A stretch of DNA of 64,000 nucleotides, from NCBI GenBank assembly GCA_015680685.1, contig MNCI01000967.1:188964-252963 (forward strand), written 5' to 3'. This stretch comes from Gnetum montanum (taxonomy: Eukaryota; Streptophyta; Gnetopsida; Gnetales; Gnetaceae). The position numbers and the translations under genes are program-made. Of the stretch, positions 11,909 to 23,084 are shown piece after piece. Each line of letters begins with the position of its first letter. Within the stretch, counting starts at the first letter, position 1. The notes beneath the pieces were generated by a model. That model did no database searches. It was not told the DNA's origin and was given only the letters and a program-made list of their open reading frames with translations.

Positions 11909-13260
11909 GTGCACAAGCTAGGTTCAAGAAAAAGTGATAGCCAAGGTAGGGACTTGGGTAAGCATCACAATAGCAAGGGATCTAAGGATGGTGATCATAA
12001 TAAGTGTAAGAGTGGTGGCGGTCGTGGTCCACCTTCCTCTTCATCTTTCACATATGATTTTGAACATTCCTCTTCATCTGATGGTTTTCATAGAAACCAT
12101 CATTGAAATAATCATGATGAAGGTAATCAACAAGATAATAATGACTGTGAAGGCCACCAAAATCGAAGGGGTGGCCAAAACCATCATCAGTGTCATCGAT
12201 GCAGTAATGATGATGAACCTCTATTGGCATCTCGAAGTATGCTCAACATTGTAGAGGTAGTGAAAATCCCAACCAAGCATATGAAGGATAGTCAGATCAA
12301 GCACCTAGACATGAATAATATCCCAAGATTTAAGGGGGGATACAATTCTGATTCACAGACACATATACAAGCTTTTCATGATGCTTGTTCCTTATAAAAT
12401 ATAGAGAATGAATGGTAGAAACTCAAGCTTTTCCCAAGGACGCTCATCAAGGAAGCTAAAAGCTCATACCAGTCCTTGGAGCTAAAATCTATCTGCAAAT
12501 GGAGTACTATGTTAGAGATATTCAATGAAAAATACTAGATGTACTCTGGAGTGTCTAATATGAGAAGGAAAATTTAAGGTTGGAAACAAGGAGCACATGA
12601 ACCCTTTGATGCCACCATGGGCCAATATTATTCACTCTTATACTAATGACTTGGCCATGATTATTCTTAGAGGAAACAACTTCGTTACATCATAGATGGG
12701 CTTAGAGAAAAAATAAGAAGAATCCTTGGGGTGTATGCCCAAGGAAGATTGTCTAAATTGAGAGCTCATAAGATCCAAAGGCTAGTTGAGTAGGTAGCAA
12801 AATAATAAGGTGAGCTATGGAAAAGAGAAAGTGCTAAAGAATATAATAGGGATCCTACCATCAGAAAATGAGAGGTATGATTTTGTGATGAGGAGGAATC
12901 ATCACTTGATGAAGTCGTGAATAGAAAAACATTGCCCATCCAAAAGTTTGTTTATGATATTTTGGCCAAGGTTGAGAAGTTATGGGAGTCTTTAGATGAA
13001 AAATTTCAAACTTCTTTGAAGATTGTTGAAGATTCCAAAGAGCAAAATAGTGATCATAATCGTAGGAGGTGAAAAAAAGCTGAACATGCCTACCAAAGAG
13101 GTAAGGGCAAAGCTACTATAGTAGAGGAAGTTGTGGAGATTGTCTCTGATGATGAAACTAAATATTAAATTTTCCAATATGAACATCCAAAGGGATGTTT
13201 CCCCATAGTATCACACTTACAAGAGTCTGGAGTGTATGCATTAAATCCTCGTCTAGCACA
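11909..13260 (+). pseudogene. T4 gag pseudogene
   Basis: One frame runs from 11909 with stops. It has a Ser/Gly/His/Asp-rich N-terminus, then LLASRSM, the conserved DMNNIPRFKGGYNSDSQTH block (about 12310), an LFPRTLI-KEAKSSYQSLE block, FNEKY, and a C-terminal IIDGLREKIRRILGVYAQG block. These blocks recur in the same order in T3 and T5. Near 13170 is EHPKG, the remnant of the knuckle that in T5 reads CNICLYDHPKGQC; here the Cys residues are lost. A Pro/Gln/Tyr-rich linker continues to about 13880 in a shifted frame. Role: capsid and nucleocapsid. Confidence 0.75.
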
Positions 13261-13893
13261 TAGGTAAGCTCCAAGATGATTGCCTTACCATCAAGGTAGT
13301 CCAAGATAGTTCCACCAGTAATGACAAGCTTATTACCCAAGTGGAACTCCTCCATAATGGTATGAACAATACCAATAGTGGTACCAACCACAATTGTGGG
13401 GAATGCCACCACCAAGGTAACAGTATCCTTATAGGCAACTAGATCCATCCAGGTGCTATGTTCAGCAGCCCATCTCCCCTAGAAGCTTTGCAATTCATAC
13501 ATTATTCTAGCATCATTATTACCCTCCAGAGTATCATTGAACACATTCACCATCTACTTCAGGAAAAAGCCCATATGCATATCCTTATCATCCTCTGCAT
13601 CCCTTTGAACATACACCTCCACCTTTAACCTAGTTACCTCTTGCTCCATCTATGCAAGGTGAGACTGCTTCATAGTTGTAACAATGAAATGCTACGAGGG
13701 CTATACTCTTACAACCAATTTTTCAACCAAGTGATCTAGATAATCGATCAAGGAGAAGATCTTTCTTCTAGCCTAGAAATCCTTTGGAGCCCTCACAACC
13801 TACTTAGGCTGATTGCTCTACATCTCTAGCACCTTTGCATCAAATACCTTCAAGTATCCATCAAACCAAGTGCCTCCTTAGATCTACACTATA

Positions 13894-14300
13894 ATGCTAA
13901 GTCATGCTGTTTCTAACTTGATCAAGGTTGGCAATTTCCCTATGAAAATATTTGATCCAGGAAGTCCACTCATTTATATATATATTGTTCAACAAGAGCC
14001 ATGCAAGGCTCTTCTTGACTCTGGTTCTAGAGTTAATCTCATCTCCCATGACATGTATAAGGCACAGAACCTACCACCTCTCAATAAAAGCAACATTCAT
14101 CTAGAATTAGAAAATTAGTCAATTACTGTTCCTCTGGGATTACTATAGAACATTGTGACCATAGTTTATGGGTGATCTTATCCTGTTGATTTTCTGGTGA
14201 TCGAGGTGGATAACTGCAAAAGTGGCTTTCCCATCATTATGGGAAAAGCTTGGTTAAGCACGGTTGACACACGAATGGGTATAAGGGACCTATCTTTAGA
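13894..14300 (+). pseudogene. T4 retroviral-type aspartic protease
   Basis: The frame contains KALLDSGSRVNLISHDMY at about 14007-14060, with the catalytic Asp-Ser-Gly triad intact. Downstream a hydrophobic strand and a GKAWLSTVDTR-like segment (about 14240-14275) correspond to the second half of the domain. The frame differs from that of gag, so a frameshift lies between 13262 and 13894. It cleaves the Gag-Pol polyprotein in the family. A stop after ELEN interrupts it. Confidence 0.75.
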
Positions 14301-14929
14301 AATATCCAAGGAAAATGAACTAGCCAAGATTAAGAAGAAGTGTATTCCATGCATCACATAAAATGATAATGAGTGTAATTGTGTGTAAAAGATTTGGTCA
14401 ATCAGGAGTACCTAAATTAAGGCATGCAATTAGTGTGCACAAAAAATTAACATTCAAAGATGTTTGTATGCAGTAGCCACAAAACAGGAGGGCACCAGTG
14501 GCTAATAGGTGATTTAGATAGTAGCACAATATGCGTGGAGCCAACTGAGAGCTTAACTTGTGCATAGGTTGAAGGCATGGACAAAATTAAACAAGTTCAT
14601 TCCCAACTCTCTAATGAAGATGATGATATCTACTGGGAAGAGTTGAAAATCCCTGATCACTTCAAGTAGGAGCCCTTAGAGCTAAAAACTTTACTGGCTG
14701 GTATGGAGTATGCATTTTTAGGGAATGGTAAATTGGTCATAATTAATGCCAAAATTGCTCCTAAATAAAAAGAAAAGTTGTTAAAAGTGGTGAAAAAATG
14801 GTCAATAACCTTTTCTTGGTCATATCCAGAACTAACAAGAATCGATTCGAGGATATGCCTACATTGCATTTACACTAACTCAACCATGAAGCCTAGAAGG
14901 TAGTCGTAGAGGTAGCTGAATCCCAAATT

Positions 14930-15785
14930 GAAGGAAATCCTAAAGGAGGAAATAGAGCAACTCCTCGAGGTGGGTTTCATCTATCCCATCATGGATAGTA
15001 AGTGGGTTAGCCCAGTCATAATTGTACCAAAGAAGGGTGGAAAATAGTGGGTTTGCATCAACTTCAGGCTATTGAATATGAAAATGTTTAAAGATCACTT
15101 TCCTTTGCCATTTGTAGATCAAGTGTTAGGTACCATATATGAGCATTGTTATTATGGCTTCTTGAATGGTTATAGTGGATATAACCAAATTCAAATTGCA
15201 CCCAAAGATCAGGCCAAGACAACATTCATGAGTCCATAGGGGACTTTTGCATATTATAAGATGCCATTTGGTCTATGCAATGCCTCTAAAACATTTTAAC
15301 ACATGGTCCTTAGTATTTTTTAACAATAGATTGATAGTGGTGTTGAAGTCTTCATGGATGAATTTTCCACGTATTGAGCTACCTTTGAAGCAAGCCTTGG
15401 ACTAACTTGAGCAAGTACTAAAGAGATGTGTAGAGACAAACCTATGGCTCAACTAGCAAAAGAGCCATCTTATGGTCCAAGAAGGCATTGTGCTAGGGTA
15501 CTAAATTTCATAGAAAGGGATTGAGGTAGACTCAGAAAAAATATGAGGTCATCTAATTGATAAGACACCAACTAGAGATCATTAAAGATGTTTGGTCATT
15601 CCTTGGACACATTGGCTATTACCAATGATTTATTGGGAATTTTTCTAAGATTGCAAAGCCATTGGTAGAGCTTACAAAGAAAGATGTACCTTTTATCTGG
15701 ACCAAGGAATGTGAACATACATTCCAAAAATTAAAGGAGAGACTTGTAGAAACACTAATCCTATAAGCACTTGACTAGTCTACAA
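14930..15785 (+). pseudogene. T4 reverse transcriptase
   Basis: Recognisable blocks in order are EVGFIYPIMDSKWVSPV, VCINFRLLN, HFPLPFVDQVL, GYSGYNQI, AKTTFMSP, GTFAYYKMPFGLCNA and then the catalytic region, where the expected Y-x-D-D reads FMDE near 15350. After this the frame is lost until a thumb/connection remnant near 15600-15760. RT copies the element's RNA into DNA. The altered catalytic motif and many stops mean it is dead. Confidence 0.8.
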
Positions 15786-16035
15786 CTTTCCATATCATGA
15801 CAGATGCATCTAACTATGCTTTGGGAGTAGTGCTCAAGTAGATGGATGATAAGAAATGTCCATACTACATCCACTACATGAGTCTAAGCATTGTGAAAGC
15901 ATAGTTAAATCACACCACCATGAAGAAAGAATTAATGATAGTGGTGTATGCTCTGGAAAAGTTTAGACACTATGTGCTTGGTTACAAAGTATTTGTACAT
16001 ACAAACCATAGTTTAATCTACTTCCTATGAATAAG
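15785..16035 (+). pseudogene. T4 RNase H domain
   Basis: The segment reads HIMTDASNYALGVVLK, with the first catalytic Asp, then KKELMIVVYALEKFRHYVLG and FVHTNHSLIYFL, the usual order of a gypsy RNase H. The expected Glu lies in KKELM and the following Asp of the TDH-like motif is changed (TNH). It follows RT as in all Ty3/gypsy pol proteins. Confidence 0.75.
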
Positions 16036-16290
16036 CCAACGGTGAGCCCTTATGTCATACAATGGCTTGTGATCTTTCAGGAGTTCAATCTCACTATGGT
16101 AGATTGAAAAGAAACTGAGAATGTGATCACTGACCACCTCTTTTAGTTAAGATTGGATAACAAAGAGGAGGAGAGCCTTCTCTCTAATTAGTTTCTAGAT
16201 GAACTCCTCTTTATAGAAGAAATAAGTGAATAAACATCTATGAAAGCAACATGGTATAATGACATCTTCACATATCTGCTTACTTAGGAG

Positions 16291-16960
16291 ATGCCACAAG
16301 ACTCAGATTTTAGAAAGAAGCAAAAATTTCTTCATCGGGCCAAATACTTCATGGAAATTAGTAGATACATTTATAACATGTGTGCCAATGGCTTGATTTG
16401 TTGGTGTATCCATAAAAAAGATAAACTACATGTTCTCCAAGATGCTCATGAAGGGCCTTGCAAAGGGCACTATGCAAGGAGATGCACGACCATAAAAATC
16501 TTGATGATAGAATACTATTGGCCTACAATTTTTAGGGATGCCCACCAGTTCATTAAGTCTTGTGAATGTTGTCAATGAGATGGGGGCATGAAAAATCACA
16601 TTGAAGATCCTCAATAGTGGATTGAACCACTAGAACCTTTCGATATATGGGGCATTGACTTCATGGGTCCCATCACACCCATGTCCAATGGAAAGGCATA
16701 TATTATAGTAGCAGTTGACTACTGCATAAAATGGGCAAAAGTAGCAGCTGCTACTAATTATACATCATCCACTGCTACTAGATTTATATAACAACATATT
16801 ATGAATAGGTTAGGGGTGCCAAATTCACTAATTTTTGATAATGGAACTCATTTCAGAGGTGTCACTTTTAGAAAATTAATGCAACACTTGGGGGTAGAAC
16901 ATAAATTAACAACACATTACCACCCCCAAGTTGAGGTTATGCAAGGGAAAAAAGGGCATG
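16291..16960 (+). pseudogene. T4 integrase, truncated before the last catalytic residue
   Basis: The zinc-binding part shows DAHEGPCKGH and CECC (His-His-Cys-Cys type). The core has the first Asp in WGIDFMGPI (about 16650) and the second in FDNGTHFRG (about 16830), then HYHPQVE. The expected NGQ-x-E with the catalytic Glu is altered and the protein soon becomes unrelated sequence ending at 17043. Two stops lie between the Asp residues. Integrase inserts the cDNA into the host genome. The missing C-terminal part suggests an internal deletion joining integrase to the extra-ORF region. Confidence 0.8.
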
Positions 16961-17257
16961 AGCCTACTATGGAGAGGACTCACTTGCATAGCTCTTGGCT
17001 TGATTGGTTAAGGTTCCTTACCTTCAACATTTCCACTATCTGATCTTTCATGTTTTTCATTGAGTATACCACTTAGTGCTCCTTAATCTTTCATTTCATT
17101 CATCCACAAAATCAATTTTTCTTCAGTTTTTCAAAATTATGAGCTTCAACACCCTCTTCTAATGTTTTCACATTGTCCTTTTTCTTTTAAGCTTGCCCTC
17201 AAAAACTCTTCATATTTTGCAAGTTTGACTAAAGTCAAAGTTTGACTACAGTGGTTA
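16961..17257. other. T4 junction after integrase, no gene
   Basis: The frame of integrase runs a further 80 bases as unrelated sequence. The rest is A/T-rich with no coding support. Confidence 0.4.
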
Positions 17258-17354
17258 ACAATTGCATCATTGAGGCCCCATTGATGCATCCCCCTCTCAT
17301 CGATGAGGCTTAGTCAACTAGGCCTTGTCAATGTAGCATAAAACCCTATATATA
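17258..17354 (+). promoter_or_regulatory. T4 internal promoter-like module copied from its LTR
   Basis: The segment from TTGCATCATTGAGGCCCC onward aligns with the T4 LTR U3 around 6902-6975, sharing TTGCATCA, CATTGATGCA, an AACTAGGCCT block and the same spacing to a TATA box, here CTATATATA at 17346-17354. It lies upstream of the extra ORF. Confidence 0.55.
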
Positions 17355-17805
17355 CCATTGGGAACTTTCTAATTTTTTGCCATTTGCTCATAATATAAGG
17401 GGAATTTTTGAAATTTTTTAGAGCCTAAAACCTTCCAAAGCTCATAACTTCCCAACTGTTTGTCCAAATCACTTCATTTTTCAATCCAAAGATCTTTAAT
17501 GTGGGGGCTGCAAACCTGAAGGTTTCTGATGAAAAATTGATGAAATTTTTTGAAAATTTTCCTAGCTCCCCCAAGGATTAATAACCTTAACCATATGTAA
17601 AAATAAACTTTTTCACAAGTTAACCCTTCCAACAACCTTTGGGATGATTTATTAATGAAAATACATAAATAAATGATAATTGAATTAATTAAATTAGCCA
17701 CAATCACAACTTAGCCAAAGCGTAACCATCCTTAAGAGATAAGGTATCCCAATTGTTTTAAAGTTACACAATGATTGCTAATCCATGGTCTTGTTGTGAT
17801 TACAG

Positions 17806-18732
17806 ATGACACCAAAACAAAATGTCTTCAGGAAGGAGAAACCTCACAACCATGGGAGAAACAACCTAGGTTGTAGAAGGGGCTAACAAGAACAAGGCCA
17901 AGAACTACTTAAGGAAACCCATGCAATGGGACTTGTTTGTGAGGGGCTCGAAGTGGAATTTGTTCAATAGATTCTAGAAGAAGAAGTGTTGATTGAACAA
18001 TCACAATGAGGAGAAGAGCCTAGACCCATGCCTAGGCTTGAGGTCACTTTGACTCAAACCTACCTTGATATCATCAAGTCCTGAGAGATTCAATGATCCA
18101 TTCTTCAAGAGATCAACTTTGGGCCATTTTTGGAAAAAGTTCTAGAGGATGTCAAGACTCAACTACAAACCTCTCCCATGTGGTGAATCATCATGTCTAG
18201 TGGGGTGTGGTACATGGGAGAGACATACCTCTTCTAGAATAATCAAAGGTCAAGATCCATAGTTAAGATCAAGGACATTCAAGTGTCCTACTTGGCAGAA
18301 GTTATTGCTTAGGCACTTGGGTTGCATGACACTGGAACAAAATTGGAGGAATTATCCATGCAAGGTGACCCTGAGGCTAAGAAGGAGTGGACCCAAAATT
18401 GCTACAAGATGGACCATAAGGAGTATGGTGCACTCACATTGGTAGAGAAAATTTATTTCAAGATTGTGGCCTATCACCTCAATCCAATGGTGAGGTCAAG
18501 CAAGGTGATTGCTTTCTCCACTCGAGCATGCACCACTCTAAGTGGGAAGTTCCCCATTAACCTTCCACAATTGCTATACTTGGATATTGAGAAGCATTTC
18601 AAAGAAAAAAAACATGGAAGCAAGACCCTAGCATTTCCATACCTCAATTTCCACTTGTGCATGAAGCTGATGAAGGTTCCTCAGAGCCTCAAGAACCACC
18701 ACCACCTAGGACCATCTGATATTTTTCAATAG
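17806..18732 (+). pseudogene. T4 extra ORF, putative plant transposon protein domain-like
   Basis: One uninterrupted phase runs from ATG at 17806 to 18732, with stops mostly where CAG, CAA or TGG would be expected. Preceding the ATG is TGATTACAG, which looks like a splice acceptor, with a possible donor AAG-GTATCC at 17741. The N-terminus is basic. From about 18270 come DIQVSYLAEVIA and ALGLHDTG, then EKIYFKIVAYHLNP, RACTTLSGKFPINLPQ and LAFPYLNFHLC. The order (small-domain start, YF-HL-P, G-invariant strand, FP-L-LC) resembles Pfam's putative plant transposon protein family, from memory. T5 has the same protein. Its role is unknown. Confidence 0.6.
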
Positions 18733-18954
18733 CTTCACAACATCAAGAAACGTGCTATCTAGTTTTGAATAGTTGAGTCATGGAGCTCAATTTGTGTCCT
18801 AAACACCATCATTTTTTGTAATGTGTTGATTTGTACACCTGGGCACTCCATTTTTTTGTCAAGTTAGTCAGTTTGTTTTGGTTGAAGAAAAGTTAATCAA
18901 TAATCCCATACCTTCCTAATTTTGTAAAAGAACTCAAGGATGAGTTTTCATTTA

Positions 18955-18966
18955 GTCTTGGAGGTA
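18955..18966 (+). promoter_or_regulatory. T4 polypurine tract
   Basis: TTGGAGGTA directly precedes the 3' LTR; T3 has GGGGGTA and T5 the same at this place. It primes second-strand synthesis. Confidence 0.6.
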
Positions 18967-19853
18967 TGATGAGTCACGTTCTGTTGGCTACATCGATGTG
19001 ACCTTGTCAACATAGCCTTGTTGTCTGGGCCTCATCAATGAGGCCTAGTTGATGCATCATATCATGCATCAACGTGGCCCCATCAACATGGTGTCTATAG
19101 TCAACTATAAATATGTGCTTGAAGTTGCATTTATGTCAAGTAGAGATAGTAGTTGTAGCAAAGCTCTTACATTTTTTTCTAGTTGAAAGTTAGAATTTTT
19201 CCTCCAAGTGTTCATAGTAGGAGTCATTAAGTGTACAGATCTTTATTTGAGCATTGTTGTACTTGAGCATAATAGTGTGTGCGACAATATAGATGAGCTT
19301 TCTGATAAACCTTGTAGCACTTCTTAATTATTTATTAAATGTTTTAATTACTTATTAATTATTTTTCGATTATTATGTTAATGAGATAATTAATTGAGGT
19401 AGATTACATACATAAGTACGATTGCTTCAAGCATAACATGTATTTGCTTGGTTATCCCAATAGCATTATTGCTTGGTATGCCCAGTAGCATAGTGCTTGG
19501 TCACCCAGCAATGGATACGTGGGTTCAGGACATGTATAGAAAGTGGGATTAGATACTTCTGTTAGGATTAGTTAAATGCTAGTTAATTAGTTAATTAAAT
19601 TCATTTTTTCCACCTTTTGAGCACCAAACTATAAAACAAAAAATGATAAAAATCAAATGCCTCAGTTACACTTAATCATACCAATGAACATCACAAGTGT
19701 AACTGGAAAGACAATGATTGATCTTAAGGCTAAATTCACTTCCTAAAGGACTAGTGCACTAGAAATGATAAAGTCCATGGAATTCAACCAAATCATGGAT
19801 GAATGCTTTGTGATTTGTATGGTTGGGCATAGGGGGTACCTCACCACTCATCA
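18967..19853 (+). repeat. T4 3' LTR
   Basis: It starts TGATGAGTCACG, ends CCACTCATCA and is followed by the ACATC duplication. A TATA box lies in ACTATAAATATG at about 19105. It is about 50 bp shorter than the 5' copy, one gap being near 19318. Confidence 0.85.
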
Positions 19854-19858
19854 ACATC

Positions 19859-21689
19859 TATTTCTAATGAAGATGAATGTAGGTATGGAGATATAATTCT
19901 ACTAAGAGGTCAACATAGTGATAGAAGCAGGGATCAACAACAAGATACAACATACCAAATGGAGCATAAATGAGGCTATCACAATTAGAAAAATAGAAAT
20001 AGGGATTATTACAATGACATGTTTGATGATGATAATGAATCCTTGTTGGCTACTAGAAGCATGATAGAGACTAGGAAGTTAGTTAGAGTACCTCATAGGA
20101 ATCAAAGAGAAAGTCATATCAAATGACTTAATATGAATAACATTCCTAGATTGAGGGAGGCTATAATTCTAATTCAAAACATTATTAACAAGTCTTCCAT
20201 GATGCCTGCATCTTACAAAATATTGAGAGTAAATGGTATAAGATTAAGATCTTTTCTAGGACATTAATAGAAGAAGCTAAAAGTTGGTATAGATTGTTGG
20301 AACTAGATTCAATTAATTGGTGATCTATACTACTTGAGGTATTTAATGACAAATACCAAACATATTCAAGAGTGTCCAATCTAAGGAAACAAATCCAAGA
20401 GTGGAAGCAAGAGAACCATGAATCCTATAATGTAGCTTTGGGCAGATACTATTCTGTACATAGATGTCAAGGCCATGGATTTTCTCAAAAGGAATAGCTT
20501 CATCACACCATAGATGGACCTTATAACGAAATGAGGAAGATCCTTGAAATCTATACCCAACGAAAAAAGAAAGAGCATAGAGAAATATAACTAGGATCCA
20601 ACTCTTCAAAATAAGAAAGTCCATATTTATGATTAGGAAAAAGAGGTAACTCTTAATATGTTGATTTCACATAGAACATTGTTAATATAGAATTATATCA
20701 CTGAGATTCAAACAAGGGTGGATAAAATGTGGGAGTTGATGAATGAAAAATTTACAACCAACTTGAAACTCATAGAGGAGAAGGTGAAACAAATAGGATT
20801 AAGTGATCAAAACAAGAAGAGAAAAAAGAACAAGAAAATAGGAAAAGACAATTATTGGTAAAAAGGAAAAATATTTATAGTAGAAGGGATTACAAATCAG
20901 ATTCAAAGGAGGAGGATGGATGTGGCATCATTTAATATGAACATCCAAAGGAACATTACCTAGTTATGTTACATCTACAAGAGTCTAGGACTTTTTCTTT
21001 GAATCCTAAGTTCATATTGGTTATCACTGGTTATAGATACTCCTATAAGGCAATTATGATACTCCTATAACCAATGATACTATCCTAGTGGGACTTCTTA
21101 TCAATATCAAGACTACTATTAAAAATAGTGGAAAAATCCACAATCATGGGGGATGCCATTAATAAATCAACAATACCACTATCACCAACTAGATCCTTAT
21201 GAATACTATGTTCAACAACATGTTTCTCCAAATGGTTATATTTTCCATGCCCCAATGTATTGATACTATTCTCTTGAATATCATCAACCCACAACATCTC
21301 TTATGGGATCATCATCCCATGCCTCTCATCATCCATCACATCCTTAATACTCTCATACTCATCTCCAACATATGCCACAACCAATAATGTAGAAAGAATT
21401 AACACCACCACCTTAATAGAAGAATGCTACTAGTGCTATGAATATAAAAAAGGATAATAATGTTGGAAGCCCCAAGCACAAGCCTAAAACACATCCTTTC
21501 TTTAGGAAAGTTTTCACACATGTGGATACAACTAGTAGATTTAATGGCTTATCAAAACTAGTGCAAGGACAATATTGTACAACCCCCTTCCTCATAAAAA
21601 TGATGTCTTCTAATCCTATGCAAAAGACAATAACCATTATTACTTCAAGAAAAAACATAAAAGATGAACCTATTATTGTGGAGAGATAG
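19859..21689 (+). pseudogene. T3 gag, part 2 (after the T4 insertion)
   Basis: The frame continues the split codon from 6880. It holds an Asp/Asn-rich segment, LLATRSM (about 20045), NMNNIPRL, then after a one-base shift near 20152 the capsid core ESKWYKIKIFSRTLIEEAKS, WYRLLELDSIN, FNDKYQTYSRVSNLRKQI and the HTIDGP block. From 20930 the tail has an NMNIQRN remnant of the knuckle region, a Tyr/His/Gln-rich linker and, after 21438, a Lys-rich end. Compared with T4 it has fewer stops in the core. It is the longest gag tail of this family here. Confidence 0.7.
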
Positions 21690-22087
21690 AAAATTCCATG
21701 CATTACTAATAATAATCAAGGATGTAGCTATAGGAAAAAAGTTTAATGTGATAACATGATTCCTATACCAATCCATAACAAACTTGAGTAACAAGTGTGT
21801 GCGCAAAACTATGTATACATAATAGTCACTAAATCAAAAGACACCTAGTGGCTAGAAAATGAGAATACTAAACTATTAATAAGATGCATGGAAATGTCCA
21901 ATTCACTTATTAGTTCTAGTCCTAAGAAAATGAGACAAAAAAAGAACTTAAAGAAGGACATCTTACACTCTATCTATATACTAAAAGAAGATGTTAAATA
22001 AGAAGACCTAAGAACTAAAATAGAAAATCAAAAAGGAAATATATCTAGATCCTCTAATAAGAAAACACCTTCTAGTCTAGCTGAATA
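21690..22087. other. T3 region after gag, no protease recognised
   Basis: The Lys/Asn-rich frame continues weakly, but I see no Asp-Ser/Thr-Gly motif and nothing like RT. It stops where T5 inserted. Confidence 0.4.
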
Positions 22088-22092
22088 TATGT

Positions 22093-22920
22093 TGATGAGT
22101 GGCGAGGTACCCCTACACTCAACCATATGAATACGAGCGTTACACGCACTATTCGGTCAAACTCCACAGATGGACTAGTTGTGGCATCTAGACAGTTAGC
22201 CTTAGGTTGCAGTTCGCTGTCTTCCCACATGGACTAGTATTAGCTTTTTCATGTATGGTTTAGTCTAGAGTGAGGTGTATGATGTGGTTTCTAATATAAT
22301 GCTACTCCTAAAGGTGATGGAAAGTAATATTAACTAAGCTAGGAGAGAAAGGGTAAGAGAATCTAATCTAGCCTAATTGCAATGAGCATTCATTCCTTGA
22401 TTATTCGTACACATATTGGACTTTATGCATGACTGCCACTAAGGTTACCAAGTGTAGATTCTAGGTACGCTACTGGGTTACCAAGTAGTCACACTTAAAT
22501 GCTCATAATCAAGTTGTACTCATTCCACGTCTTATCATGAGTTTAACGGTGAGAGAGATTAACTAGGAAAGCAGTAAATAACAATTAATTAAATATTAAA
22601 CTAAGTGAATGCTACAATGATGAAGTAATCTCGATCTTTATTGCTAGTCATGTGTGTGTTCAAGTATGTCACACTCGAATAAAGGATGCTATATAATTAC
22701 ATTCACCACACTGCGGGCATACACTGAGAAATATTCTAACTTTGGAATGATAAAACTGAAAGAGTCTAGCTAAGGGTCTAAATCTAAGCGCCTAGAACAA
22801 GGAAAGCCACCTATTATTTATAGACACTGTGGTGGGCTGCAATATCATGTATGTGATATCATGACTGTCATGCGATATCGTGTATGCGATATCGCAGTGG
22901 CCCAAAATGACGACTCATCA
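22093..22920 (-). repeat. T5 3' LTR (828 bp)
   Basis: On the plus strand it runs from TGATGAGTGG to ACTCATCA, an 8-bp perfect inverted end (TGATGAGT/ACTCATCA). The minus-strand TATA box is at about 22815-22825. Upstream of it, at 22842-22900, are two imperfect palindromes built from GCGATATCG and GTATGCGATATC. It matches 29084-29912 with differences that are mostly transitions. Confidence 0.9.
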
Positions 22921-22932
22921 TACCCCCACGAC
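22921..22932 (-). promoter_or_regulatory. T5 polypurine tract
   Basis: On the minus strand GTGGGGGTA directly precedes the 3' LTR, the same tract as at 32082-32091. Confidence 0.65.
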
Positions 22933-23084
22933 TGAATGAAAAGTCATCCCCAAGTTATAGTGATTACATAGTGGATAGGTATGGGATTATTAGATGGGAA
23001 AATGGGATTATGCTGTAGTGTGGAATGAAAACAAAACAAAGACAAAACACATAGAATGTTCTACATCTACAAAAATTTTGGAAC

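Larger units (their letters stand above)
6881..19853 (+). mobile_element. T4: near full-length Athila-like retrotransposon
   Basis: LTRs are 6881-7816 and 18967-19853, flanked by a perfect 5-bp duplication ACATC (6876-6880 and 19854-19858). Internal order is primer site, long leader with a GDSL-lipase fragment, gag, protease, RT, RNase H, integrase (broken at its end), LTR-like internal promoter, extra ORF, polypurine tract. All genes are on the plus strand and all are broken by stops. The insertion split T3 gag without loss of bases. Confidence 0.85.

Noticed and set aside
11934-12254. Ile/Val/Met-rich frame overlapping T4 gag
   Set aside because: It is a shifted reading of the gag N-terminus; gag blocks lie in the other frame.
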